This document shows positions 37,619-45,948 of a stretch of DNA of 46,970 nucleotides, one piece after another. A model generated the notes under the pieces. That model made no database searches and was not told where the DNA came from. It saw only the letters and a program-made list of their open reading frames with translations. Both the position numbers and the translations under genes were made by a program. How positions within the stretch are numbered: the first letter of the stretch is position 1; the number at the start of each line of letters is the position of its first letter. The stretch is from assembly GCA_028870275.1 (NCBI GenBank), contig JAGWPY010000140.1, positions 1-46,970 on the forward strand. Reading direction: 5' to 3'. The stretch is from Gammaproteobacteria bacterium (GTDB lineage Bacteria > Pseudomonadota > Gammaproteobacteria > Steroidobacterales > Steroidobacteraceae).

Positions 37619-38889
37619 CGGGCGCGCGCCTTCGCCGGCGCATCGACCGCGCGCAACGCGCGCTCGTCGGCGGCGCGCGCATCGAGCAGCTCCTCGATGC
37701 GCTCGAACACCACCTCGAGCACGGCGGCTTCGGGCAGGTTGGTGATGCGGAAGAAATTGCGGCGAGCGAAATTGAAGCTCACGCCCGGGGCGACCAGCAC
37801 GTGCTTGGACTCGAGCAGATCGAGCGCGAACGCCTGATCGTCGAACTCGCCGAGCCGCTCGCCATCGACCTCGACGAACGAGTACAGCGCACCCATCGGC
37901 GTCACCAGGCGCAGATACTTGCTGCGCGCGACGCCCTCGAGGATCGCGCGACGCGACTCGTGCAGCCGGCCGCCGGCGCGCGTGAGCTCGCGAATGCTCT
38001 GATGGCCGCCGATCGCGGTCTGCACCGCCCATTGTCCGGGCACGTTGCTGCACAGGCGCAGCGAGGACAGCAGCTCGAGCGCACCGAGGTATTCGCCGGC
38101 ATGGGCGACGTCGCCGGAGAAGGAGGCCCAGCCGACCCGATAGCCGCAGGCGCGGTAGACCTTGGACAGCCCGCTCAGCGTGCCGCAGAGCGTGTCCTCG
38201 ACCAGCGTCGCCATCGGCACGAAGGCCGCGCCGTCGTAGAGAATCTGATCGTAGATCTCGTCGGCGAGGACGACCAGGCGATGGCGCTCGGCGAGGCGCG
38301 CCAGCGCAACGAGGGTCTCGCGCGGATACACCGCCCCCGTCGGGTTGTTGGGATTGACGACGACGATCGCGCGCGTACGAGGGCCGACCGCGGCGGCGAT
38401 CTCCTCGGGATCCGGCAGGAAACCGTTCTCCGGGCGGCAGACGTAGTGCACGGCGCGGCCGCCGTTCAGGTTCACGGCCGCCGTCCACAGCGGATAGTCC
38501 GGGCTCGGCACCAGCACCTCGTCACCGGGATTGAGCAACGCGCGCAGACAAAGGTCGATCAGTTCGCTGACGCCGTTGCCGATGAACACCTCGTCGACCG
38601 TGACGCCGCGCACGCCGCGGTCCTGCTGCTGCATCACCACGGCCTCGCGGGCCGGGAAGATCCCCTTCTGGTGGACGTAGCCCTCGCTGTGACGCAGGTT
38701 CTCGATCATCGCCAGCCGCATGGTCTCCGGCGTGCGCAGGCCGAAGGCATAGGGATTGCCGATGTTCAGCGAAATCACGTCGTGCCCGAGGCGTTCGAGT
38801 TCGAGCGCGCGGCGGGCGAGCCGGCCGCGGATCTCGTAACGCACGCCACGCAGCGCATCGCTCGGTCGGATCTGACGGTTCTGGTTCAT
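37615..38889 (-). CDS. alaA: Alanine-type aminotransferase (AlaA-like)
   Basis: This PLP enzyme of fold type I probably interconverts pyruvate and alanine with glutamate. The 424 residues resemble E. coli AlaA throughout: YEIRGRLARRALELERLG, ISLNIGNPYAFG, IGNGVSELIDLCLRALLNPG (in part), VPSPDYPLWTAAVNLNGG, VVNPNNPTGAVYPRE, LADEIYDQILYDG, the PLP lysine in SGLSKVYRACGYRVGW and RLCSNVPGQWAVQTAIGG. It has a charged Ala/Arg-rich tail after the fold. It lies between the peptide transporter and the nuclease genes, with overlaps on both sides. Substrate is inferred from similarity recalled by eye. Confidence 0.88.
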   Translation of the reverse strand: MNQNRQIRPSDALRGVRYEIRGRLARRALELERLGHDVISLNIGNPYAFGLRTPETMRLAMIENLRHSEGYVHQKGIFPAREAVVMQQQDRGVRGVTVDEVFIGNGVSELIDLCLRALLNPGDEVLVPSPDYPLWTAAVNLNGGRAVHYVCRPENGFLPDPEEIAAAVGPRTRAIVVVNPNNPTGAVYPRETLVALARLAERHRLVVLADEIYDQILYDGAAFVPMATLVEDTLCGTLSGLSKVYRACGYRVGWASFSGDVAHAGEYLGALELLSSLRLCSNVPGQWAVQTAIGGHQSIRELTRAGGRLHESRRAILEGVARSKYLRLVTPMGALYSFVEVDGERLGEFDDQAFALDLLESKHVLVAPGVSFNFARRNFFRITNLPEAAVLEVVFERIEELLDARAADERALRAVDAPAKARAR

Positions 38890-39707
38890 GGCCCCAGCAT
38901 AGCCGAAGGCGGCCCCCCGACGCGCGGCAGTACCGGCACCGCGGCGAGCAATTCCCGGGTATACGGATGCCGCGGCGCGGCGAACAGTTCCTCGCGCGTG
39001 GCCGACTCGAGGATGCGGCCGTGCCGCATCACCAGGATCCGGTGGCTCAGCTGGCGCACCACGGCGAGATTGTGGCTGATGAACAGCATCGCCATGCCGG
39101 TATCGCGCTGCAGATCGGCGAGCAGATTGACGATCTGACCCTGGATCGAGACGTCGAGCGAACTGACCGGCTCGTCGCAGACGAGGAGCGCGGGCCGAGG
39201 CAGCATCGCGCGCGCGACGCAGATCCGTTGACACTGGCCGCCGCTGAACTCGTGCGGATAGCGCCGCATCGCGTCGGCCGCGAGACCGACGCGATCGAGC
39301 ATCGCGGCGATCCGTGCGCGCCGTTCGCGCGCACCGAGCGCCGGTTCGAACGCCCGCAAGGGCTCCTCCAGACTCGCGGCGATGGTCATGCGCGGATCCA
39401 CGCTCGAGATCGGATCCTGGAAGACGATCTGCAGATGGCGCCGGCGCTCGCGCAGAGTCCTGCCGCGCGGCGCGAGCCAGTCCTCGCCACGAAACCGCAG
39501 TTCGCCGGCGGCCACGGGCAGCAGCCGCAGCAGCGCGCGCGCCAGTGTCGATTTCCCGCAACCCGACTCGCCGACCAGACCGAGCGTCTCGCCGGGGGCG
39601 ATCTGCAGGCTCACGTCCTCGAGGGCGATGCGCCGCGACTTGGCGCCGAGGCCGCCGGAGCGGTACTCGACGCGCAGCGAACGGGCTTCCAGGAGCGGTG
39701 CGGTCAT
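38886..39707 (-). CDS. Peptide-type ABC transporter ATPase (DppF/OppF-like)
   Basis: This 273-residue ATP-binding subunit powers a peptide/nickel-type importer. Walker A is GLVGESGCGKSTLARALL, the signature is FSGGQCQRICVARAM and Walker B is LLVCDEPVSSLDVSIQG. The Cys-rich C-terminal oligopeptide motif of longer family members is missing; the protein ends soon after RHPYTRELLAAVP. The start at ATG 39707 overlaps the other ATPase's stop; its own stop overlaps the aminotransferase ATG. Confidence 0.92.
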   Translation of the reverse strand: MTAPLLEARSLRVEYRSGGLGAKSRRIALEDVSLQIAPGETLGLVGESGCGKSTLARALLRLLPVAAGELRFRGEDWLAPRGRTLRERRRHLQIVFQDPISSVDPRMTIAASLEEPLRAFEPALGARERRARIAAMLDRVGLAADAMRRYPHEFSGGQCQRICVARAMLPRPALLVCDEPVSSLDVSIQGQIVNLLADLQRDTGMAMLFISHNLAVVRQLSHRILVMRHGRILESATREELFAAPRHPYTRELLAAVPVLPRVGGPPSAMLGP

Positions 39708-40687
39708 GGGCGACCCGCTCGCGCGGGCAGCGGCCGGTGGCAGGCATGGGCACCGCCCTCGTCGTCGGCCGTGAGCGGCGGCGTTTCGACCAGGCAGCGC
39801 GCCTCGCGCCGCTCGCAGCGCGGCGCGAACGGGCAACCGCCCGCTCTCTCACCGATCGCGGGCGGCTGGCCGGGCAAGGTCGGCAGTCGCACCGGGATCG
39901 GTCCGCGGATGTCGGGTACACATTGCAACAGCGCGGCGCTGTAGGGATGGCGCGGACCGCTCAGCAGCCGGGCGGTGGCCGCCAGTTCGACGATCCGCCC
40001 CGCATACATGACGGCGATGCGGTCGGCGAGCCCGGCAACCACCGCCAGATCGTGGCTGACCAGCAGGATCGCCATGCCCGATTCGCGCCGCATGCGCGCC
40101 AGTAGTTCCAGCACCTGCGCCTGCACCGTGACGTCGAGCGCGGTGGTCGGTTCGTCGGCCACCAACAGCTGCGGTTCAGAGAGCAGGCAGGCGCCGATCA
40201 GCACGCGCTGGCGCATGCCGCCGGAGAGCTCGTGCGGATAGCGCTCGAGGCACCAGCCCGGATCCTCGATGCCGACACGCCCGAGCATGGCGAGCGCCGC
40301 CGCGCGCGCGGCGCTCCACCCCGCGCCGCGGTGGACCACCAGGACCTCGGCCATCTGGGTGCCGATGCGCAGATGCGGCGTCAGCGCGGTCTGCGGATCC
40401 TGGAACACCATGGCGAGGCGCGCGCCACGCAGCTGGTTCAGCCGCCGCAACGGCATGCCGACGAGGTCCTCCCCCGCGAATCGTACGCGGCCGCTCACGC
40501 GCGCGCCGCGGCCGAGAAGCCCCATGGTGGCGAGACACAACTGGGTCTTGCCGGAAGCGGATTCGCCGACGACGCCGACGCATTCGCCAGCGGCGAGCGC
40601 GAGGGTCACGCCACGCACCGCCTCGAGCGGCGCCTCGGCCGAACCGTAGGCGACCCGCAATTCCTCGACCGCGAGCAGATCCTGCAT
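39704..40687 (-). CDS. Peptide-type ABC transporter ATPase (DppD/OppD-like)
   Basis: This 327-residue ATPase pairs with the previous one. Walker A is GVVGESASGKTQLCLATM, the Q-loop region is MVFQDPQTALTPHLRIG, the signature ELSGGMRQRVLIGACLL and Walker B LLVADEPTTALDVTVQAQ. The C-terminal oligopeptide extension is present as CPFAPRCERREARCLVETPP. It starts 4 bases after the permease stop. Peptide, nickel or another small solute could be the cargo. Confidence 0.94.
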   Translation of the reverse strand: MQDLLAVEELRVAYGSAEAPLEAVRGVTLALAAGECVGVVGESASGKTQLCLATMGLLGRGARVSGRVRFAGEDLVGMPLRRLNQLRGARLAMVFQDPQTALTPHLRIGTQMAEVLVVHRGAGWSAARAAALAMLGRVGIEDPGWCLERYPHELSGGMRQRVLIGACLLSEPQLLVADEPTTALDVTVQAQVLELLARMRRESGMAILLVSHDLAVVAGLADRIAVMYAGRIVELAATARLLSGPRHPYSAALLQCVPDIRGPIPVRLPTLPGQPPAIGERAGGCPFAPRCERREARCLVETPPLTADDEGGAHACHRPLPARAGRP

Positions 40688-40691
40688 GGCC

Positions 40692-41573
40692 TCAACGCTC
40701 GTCGAGTTCGAGGGCGTCGCGCAGGGCGTCGCCGAGCAGGTGGAAGGCGATCAGCAGCAGGGCGAGCATCGAACCGGGTATGAGCAGCATCCACGGTGCG
40801 CTCTGCATCTCGGCCGCACCCGCCGAGATCAGCGTGCCGAGACTGGCGTGCGGCTCCTGCACGCCGAGTCCCAGAAAACTGAGGAAGCTCTCGAACAAGA
40901 CGATCTGCGGCACGGTGAGCGTCCCATAGGCGATGACCGGTCCGATCACGTTCGGCACGACATGACGCAGCACGATGCTCACCGGCCCCGCGCCGGCCAC
41001 ACGGGCCGCCTCGATGAACTCCCGGCCGCGCACCACCATGGCCTGGCCGCGCACGATCCTTGCGGTCGTCAGCCAGCCGATCGCGCCGATCGCGAAGAAC
41101 AGAAGCTCTACGCTGCGGCCGAACACCACGGTGAGCACGATCACGAAGAAGATCAGCGGCAGCCCGCTCAGGATCTCGATCACACGCATCATCAGGTGAT
41201 CGACCCGCCCCCCGGCGAATCCGGCGGTCGCGCCGTACACGATGCCGACCGCGAGACTCACGGACGTGGCGATCACGCCGATCGCGAGCGAGATGCGCAG
41301 GCCCTGGCAAGTGCGTACGAACAGATCGCGCCCGAGCCCGTCGGTGCCCCACCAGTGGGCGTGCCGCAGACCGGGCGGCATCGCCACGCAGGACCAGTCG
41401 ATCGCATCGTAATGGTTGGGATTGAGCAGCGGCCCGGCCAGGGCGAGCAGCAGCAGCGCCGCCAGTATCGCCACCGCGGTCCAGGCGGCGCGCGAGGCGC
41501 GCAGGTGCCGCCAGGCTCCCCGCCACAGCCCGGTCGCGATCGGCCCTTCCGCCGGGTGCGCCGCGGCCCTCAC
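40692..41573 (-). CDS. Peptide-type ABC transporter permease (DppC-like)
   Basis: This 293-residue inner-membrane subunit has six predicted helices. The N-terminal helix is followed by HWWGTDGLGRDLFVRTCQGL, the DppC hallmark, and by SLAIGVIATSVSLAVGIVYG. The coupling loop is EAARVAGAGPVSIVLRHVVP. The start is GTG 41573 in a GTGA overlap with the DppB-like gene; the longer track frame is read-through. Confidence 0.92.
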   Translation of the reverse strand: MRAAAHPAEGPIATGLWRGAWRHLRASRAAWTAVAILAALLLLALAGPLLNPNHYDAIDWSCVAMPPGLRHAHWWGTDGLGRDLFVRTCQGLRISLAIGVIATSVSLAVGIVYGATAGFAGGRVDHLMMRVIEILSGLPLIFFVIVLTVVFGRSVELLFFAIGAIGWLTTARIVRGQAMVVRGREFIEAARVAGAGPVSIVLRHVVPNVIGPVIAYGTLTVPQIVLFESFLSFLGLGVQEPHASLGTLISAGAAEMQSAPWMLLIPGSMLALLLIAFHLLGDALRDALELDER

Positions 41574-42502
41574 GCCTCGAGGCTCACCCGCGGGTCGAGC
41601 GCGGCGATCAGCAGATCGGCGACCAGCCCCAGCGCGATCAGCAGGGTCGAGTAGACGATCACCATGCCGAGCACCAGCGTGTAATCGCGGTTGAGCGCGC
41701 CCTGGACCAGGTAGCGGCCGATCCCCGGGAGGCCGGCGATGGTCTCCACCACCAGCGACCCGGTCATCACCATCGCGCCGGCCGGCGCGAGATAGCTCAC
41801 GACCGGGATCAGCGCCGGACGCAAGGCGTGACGCAACACGACGGTCCGCAGCGGCAGCCCCTTCGCGAACGCGGTGCGCACGTACGGGCTTTGCAGCGCC
41901 TCGCTCATGCTGCCGCGCTGCAGGCGGGCGATGTAGGCGAGCGGCGGCAGCGCCAGGGTCACGACCGGCAGCACCATGTCGTCGACGCGGCCGGGATTCC
42001 AGCCGGCGACCGGCAACCAGTGCAACTCCACGCCGAACAGCAGACCGAGCGCGGGCAACAGCACGAACGACGGCACGGCGACGCCGAGCACGGCGAGCCC
42101 GAGCACCGTACGGTCGGCCATTCCTCCCCGGCCCACGGCCGCCAGGGTGCCCACGCCGACGCCGGCGATCACGGCGATCAGCAGCGCGATCCCGCCGAGC
42201 GTGAAGCTGACCGGCAGACCCTGATCGATCAGCTCGGTGACCGTGAAATCCCGGTATCGGAACGAGGGCCCGAAATCTCCGTGCAGAAGTCCGTGCAGAT
42301 AGCGCAGATACTGGTCGACGATCGGCCGGTCGAGACCGTAGGCGGCGTTCAGATTGGCGGCCACGTCCGCAGGCAGGGCCTGTTCCTGGTCGAAAGGACC
42401 GCCGGGCGCGAAGCGGATCAGGAAGAACGTGATGGTGACGATACAGAGCAGCGTCGGCACCGCACTCGAGAGACGCGCGATGAGGAAGCGGAGCGTCGAC
42501 AT
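41570..42502 (-). CDS. Peptide-type ABC transporter permease (DppB-like)
   Basis: This 310-residue permease begins [19 protein letters not shown] and continues [18 protein letters not shown], the DppB/OppB N-terminus. Then come [36 protein letters not shown], and the coupling region [20 protein letters not shown]. The last helices include [20 protein letters not shown]. The start is ATG 42502 (track start 42541 adds 13 residues). There is no ribosome site, and the predicted promoter would start the message only a few bases upstream. It heads the long leftward operon; no substrate-binding protein gene accompanies it. Confidence 0.92.
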   Translation of the reverse strand: MSTLRFLIARLSSAVPTLLCIVTITFFLIRFAPGGPFDQEQALPADVAANLNAAYGLDRPIVDQYLRYLHGLLHGDFGPSFRYRDFTVTELIDQGLPVSFTLGGIALLIAVIAGVGVGTLAAVGRGGMADRTVLGLAVLGVAVPSFVLLPALGLLFGVELHWLPVAGWNPGRVDDMVLPVVTLALPPLAYIARLQRGSMSEALQSPYVRTAFAKGLPLRTVVLRHALRPALIPVVSYLAPAGAMVMTGSLVVETIAGLPGIGRYLVQGALNRDYTLVLGMVIVYSTLLIALGLVADLLIAALDPRVSLEA

Positions 42503-42512
42503 GCGTCGGCCG

Positions 42513-42541
42513 AGTGTAGCGAGTGGGCGCAGGCGGTACAA
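42513..42541 (-). promoter_or_regulatory. Possible promoter of the leftward ABC-alaA-addBA operon
   Basis: On the minus strand TTGTAC (42541-42536), a 17-base spacer and TACACT (42518-42513) make a promoter-like pair, each with partial match to consensus. The predicted start near 42506 leaves a leader of only about 4 nt before the DppB-like ATG, so translation could be leaderless. Confidence 0.4.
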
Positions 42542-42716
42542 GAGGCCCGGCCGGCGGCACTTCGGCCGCCCGCGTGTCGCGGCGATTCAATTCCACGACG
42601 CTTCCGGCACAGTCCATCGCGGCGCGCTTTCTGGCAAAATCGCGGGCTGGCGGAGCCCGCCCCGGCTCGCCGGGCGGGGCCATCGGGCCGGGCGCGGCCA
42701 TCTCGAAGGAGTGTCA
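42542..42716. other. Spacer before etfB
   Basis: This GC-rich spacer is non-coding. CAAAAT at 42635-42640 is the only -10-like hexamer for the rightward etf genes, and its -35 is poor. GGGCT-GGCGG-AGCCC (around 42644-42658) can fold as a small hairpin in the leader. GAAGGAG lies 6 bases before the etfB ATG. I see no other feature in it. Confidence 0.4.
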
Positions 42717-43466
42717 ATGAACAAGATCATGGTCTGCATCAAGCGCGTCGTCGACTACAACGTGCGGGTGCGCGTCAAACCCGACGGCAGCGGTGTGATG
42801 CTGGACGGCGTCAAGATGAGCGTGAACCCGTTCGACGAGATCGCGCTCGAGGAAGCCCTGCGCATCAAGGAACGCGGCAGCAACGCCGAGGTGGTCGCGG
42901 TGAGCATCGGGGTCGCCGACACCCAGCAGCAGTTGCGCACGGCACTCGCGATGGGCGCGGACCGCGCGGTACTCGTGCAGACCGATCAACCGGTCGAACC
43001 GCTCTCGGCCGCACAGATCTTCCTCGCGCTCGCGAAGAAGGAGAACCCGGATCTGATCCTGCTCGGCAAGCAGGCGATCGACGACGATGCGAACCAGACC
43101 GGACAGATGCTGGCCGCCCTCTGGGAACGCCCCCAGGCGACCTATGCCTCGAAACTGGCGATCGAGGCCGGCAAGGCCACGGTCACGCGCGAGGTGGATG
43201 CCGGCCTCGAGACCATCGAGGTCGATCTGCCGGCCGTGGTCACCGTCGACCTGCGACTCAACGAGCCGCGCTATGTGAAGCTCCCCGACATCATGAAAGC
43301 GAAGAAGAAGCCGCTCGACGTGATCACGCTCGACAGCCTCGGCATCGCCGCGCCGGTCTGGCTCAAGGCCGTGAAGACCGAGCCGCCCGCGCAGCGCCAG
43401 AAAGGCATCATGGTCAAGGACACCGCGGAACTCGTCGACGTACTCAAGAAGAAGGGGTTGATCTGA
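42717..43466 (+). CDS. etfB: Electron transfer flavoprotein beta subunit
   Basis: EtfB forms the AMP-binding half of the soluble heterodimer that carries electrons from acyl-CoA and other dehydrogenases to ETF:quinone oxidoreductase. The 249 residues start [20 protein letters not shown] and show [19 protein letters not shown], the nucleotide-binding [20 protein letters not shown], and the recognition-loop region [21 protein letters not shown] strong ribosome site precedes the ATG at 42717. The stop overlaps the etfA start by one base (TGATG). Confidence 0.97.
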   Translation: MNKIMVCIKRVVDYNVRVRVKPDGSGVMLDGVKMSVNPFDEIALEEALRIKERGSNAEVVAVSIGVADTQQQLRTALAMGADRAVLVQTDQPVEPLSAAQIFLALAKKENPDLILLGKQAIDDDANQTGQMLAALWERPQATYASKLAIEAGKATVTREVDAGLETIEVDLPAVVTVDLRLNEPRYVKLPDIMKAKKKPLDVITLDSLGIAAPVWLKAVKTEPPAQRQKGIMVKDTAELVDVLKKKGLI

Positions 43467-44410
43467 TGGCCAAGGTACTGATCGTCGGCGAACACGACGG
43501 CAAGACGCTCAACGCCGCCACCCACAAGTGCGTAACCTGCGCGGCGGGCATCGCCGGCGCCGAGATCGCCATCCTGCTGCTCGGCGCCGACACCGCGGCG
43601 GTTGCCGCCCAGGCGGCCGCGATCCAGGGCGTGAGTCGGGTCCTGCGAGTCGATCGTGCGGAAAACGCCCACCCACTGGCCGCGACCTTCGCGCCGCAGG
43701 TGGCCGCGGCCGCAAACGGGTTCACCCACCTGTTCGGGCCCTCCACCAGCTTCGGTAAAGACCTGATGCCGCGTGTCGCCGCACTGCTCGGCGTGCCGCA
43801 GGTCAGCGATCTGATGGCGGTCGACGGCGCCTACCGGTTCCGCCGGCCGATCTATGCGGGCAATGCAATCGTCACCGTGGAAGCGGATCCTTCGCGGCTG
43901 CTGGTGGCCACGGTGCGGGTCGCCTCGTTCGAAGCCGCCGCGGCCGGCGGGTCGGCCACGATCGAGTCTCGCTCGCTCGAGGTGGCGCTGCCGACCCATA
44001 CTCGCTACGTGGGCGCCCGTTCGGGCTCGACCGACCGCCCGGATCTGCAGACCGCCGCGCGTGTGGTCTCCGGCGGCCGCGCGCTCGCCAGCGCCGAAAA
44101 CTTCAAGATCCTCTACGATCTCGCCGACAAGATCGGCGCCGCGGTCGGCGCTTCGCGTGCGGCGGTCGACGCCGGCTACGCGCCGAACGAGATGCAGGTC
44201 GGCCAGACCGGCAAGATCATCGCTCCCGAGGTGTACATCGCCTTCGGCATCTCGGGCGCGATCCAGCATCTGACCGGCATCAAGGACGCCCGCACCATCG
44301 TCGCGGTCAACAAGGACCCCGAGGCGCCGATCTTCGAGGTCGCCGACGTCGGGCTGGTCGGCGACCTGTTCCAGGTCGTGCCGGAGTTCGCGCGGCTCAC
44401 CGGCAAATAG
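43466..44410 (+). CDS. etfA: Electron transfer flavoprotein alpha subunit
   Basis: EtfA binds FAD, the redox centre of the heterodimer. The 314 residues begin [19 protein letters not shown]. The C-terminal FAD domain has the full signature: [40 protein letters not shown] and [20 protein letters not shown], then [20 protein letters not shown]. The track frame extends far upstream, but the ATG at 43466 right at the etfB stop is certain. A strong hairpin follows. Together with the FadB-like gene this points to active fatty-acid oxidation. Confidence 0.98.
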   Translation: MAKVLIVGEHDGKTLNAATHKCVTCAAGIAGAEIAILLLGADTAAVAAQAAAIQGVSRVLRVDRAENAHPLAATFAPQVAAAANGFTHLFGPSTSFGKDLMPRVAALLGVPQVSDLMAVDGAYRFRRPIYAGNAIVTVEADPSRLLVATVRVASFEAAAAGGSATIESRSLEVALPTHTRYVGARSGSTDRPDLQTAARVVSGGRALASAENFKILYDLADKIGAAVGASRAAVDAGYAPNEMQVGQTGKIIAPEVYIAFGISGAIQHLTGIKDARTIVAVNKDPEAPIFEVADVGLVGDLFQVVPEFARLTGK

Positions 44411-44420
44411 ACAGCGGCGC

Positions 44421-44467
44421 GGCCGGGCACCCGGCCATCGGCTGAACGGGTGCCCCCCGTTCAGCCG
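44421..44467. terminator. Shared terminator hairpins between etfA and the amidase gene
   Basis: CGGCTGAACGGG (44439-44450), a five-base loop and its exact complement (44456-44467) form a perfect 12-bp stem. The second arm includes the stop codon of the amidase gene. A second small stem, GGCCGGG-CCCGGCC, lies at 44421-44436. No long T-run follows, but the position between two convergent gene ends suggests a bidirectional terminator. Confidence 0.65.
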
Positions 44468-45894
44468 ACGGCGGGGAAATGCCGGCTGTAGAGCCCGTGG
44501 TCGGCCACTCGATCGTAGGCCGCGGCCACGCGGAACACGATCTCGTCGGCGTAGGCGGGGCCGACGACCTGCAGACTGGTCGGTACGCCGTTGGCGGCGA
44601 GTCCCGTCGGGACGGCGAGCGCCGGATAGCGGCAGAGCAGGTTGAAGGGCGGAGTGCCGACCCAACCCAGGTAGCTGTCGACTTCGATCGAACCGATCGG
44701 AATGCGTCGATGCGCCGCGAGATCCAGGTCGGCCGCGACGTCGGTGGCGAACACGGTCGGACAGATCAGCGCGGCGATTCCGCGGCCCCAGAGCTTGCTT
44801 TGCAGTTCCTGGTGCAGTTCGAGCGCCGCCGCCGCGCCCTTCATGATCGATCCGCGTCGGCCGCCGTAGGTCGCGATCAGCCAGCGCAGGTACGAGGTGC
44901 CCTCGCCGAGCCGCTCGGCGGGCAGCTTTTCCAGATATTCGTCGAGGAAGATCGCGAAGATCGCCCCGAGCAGCGCATCCGCGAGGCGCTCACCGTCCCA
45001 GCGCAGCTCGACCGGCTCGATGATCGCGCCCTGAGCTTCGAGCAGCGCGCAGGCCCGCTCGAGGTTGCGCCGGCTGTCGGCGCACATCGCCGGTTGCCCG
45101 GTCGTCAACGACAACGCGATGCGCAGCCCCCGGACGCCCTCGCCGGCGAGCGGCAGCGACACGGGCGGCATGCCCGAATAGGTCGCCGGGTGCGGTCCGC
45201 AGATCACGTTCTGCATCCTCACCAGGTCCTCGAGCGAGCGCGCCATCGGCCCTTCGACCGCGAACGCGAACAGTTCCTCGCCCGGCGTGCTGGCGAGCCG
45301 GTTGAACGGCGGCTTGTAGCCGTACACGCCGCAGAGCGCGGCGGGAATGCGGATCGAGCCGGCCATGTCGCTGCCGGTGGCGAGCGGCGCGATCCCCGCG
45401 GCGAGCGCGGCGCCCGATCCGCCGCTCGACCCGCCCGGCGTGACCGACGGATTCCATGGATTGCGGGTCACGCCGAAACGCCGGGACCAGGTCTGGCCGA
45501 TCAGGCAGAACTCGGGCACGGTCGTCTGCAGATGCGGAATCGCGCCGGCCGCGATGAGCTTGTCGACGATCGGGTGGTTCTCGCCCGGCGTCTCGTCGTA
45601 CAGCCAGGAACCGATCGTGCGGCGCCAGCCCGCCACCGCGGTCTCCTCCTTGATCGCGACCGGAACACCCTCGAGCGGCCGCTGCGTGCCGGCGCGGTAA
45701 CGGGCCTCGGCCAGCTTCGCCTGCTCGAGCGCGGCCTCGGCGAACACCGCGGTCGTGGGATTCACGCGCGCCGCGGCCCCGGGCACCCGCTCGAGCAGGG
45801 CGCGCATCAGTTCGACCGGCGAGGCCTCGCCCCGCGCGAACAGCCGCATCGAGTCGCTCGCACTGCGATAGGCGAGCATCTCATCGTTCATCAT
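44461..45894 (-). CDS. Amidase-signature family amidase
   Basis: This 477-residue hydrolase cleaves carboxamides with a Ser-cisSer-Lys triad. The lysine is Lys82 in GVPVAIKEETAVAGW, the cis-serine is in VTPGGSSGGSGAALAAG, and the nucleophile is Ser180 in GSDMAGSIRIPAALCGV. The C-terminal half has the usual variable substrate lid and the strand ALICPTVFATDV. It has no transamidosome partner genes (gatB, gatC), so it is not GatA. It lies 54 bases after a gene for an amino-acid permease and may act on an imported amide or a peptide-like compound, though this is only inference. Confidence 0.93.
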   Translation of the reverse strand: MMNDEMLAYRSASDSMRLFARGEASPVELMRALLERVPGAAARVNPTTAVFAEAALEQAKLAEARYRAGTQRPLEGVPVAIKEETAVAGWRRTIGSWLYDETPGENHPIVDKLIAAGAIPHLQTTVPEFCLIGQTWSRRFGVTRNPWNPSVTPGGSSGGSGAALAAGIAPLATGSDMAGSIRIPAALCGVYGYKPPFNRLASTPGEELFAFAVEGPMARSLEDLVRMQNVICGPHPATYSGMPPVSLPLAGEGVRGLRIALSLTTGQPAMCADSRRNLERACALLEAQGAIIEPVELRWDGERLADALLGAIFAIFLDEYLEKLPAERLGEGTSYLRWLIATYGGRRGSIMKGAAAALELHQELQSKLWGRGIAALICPTVFATDVAADLDLAAHRRIPIGSIEVDSYLGWVGTPPFNLLCRYPALAVPTGLAANGVPTSLQVVGPAYADEIVFRVAAAYDRVADHGLYSRHFPAVG

Positions 45895-45948
45895 CGTCTC
45901 TCCTGAACAGGCTCGGCAGGCTCCGGACGCGCACGCCCCGTCCGACTC

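Noticed and set aside
37619-38488. N-terminal extension of the AddB-like ORF to 38488
   Set aside because: It runs in another frame through the aminotransferase gene and has Arg-rich shadow composition.
41828-43465. Upstream part of the 860-residue ORF ending with EtfA
   Set aside because: Only the part from 43466 has EtfA features; the rest is read-through across the permease, spacer and etfB in the wrong frame.
44461-45894. Glutamyl-tRNA amidotransferase subunit A
   Set aside because: The amidase signature is shared, but gatB and gatC are absent and the C-terminal half does not look like GatA.
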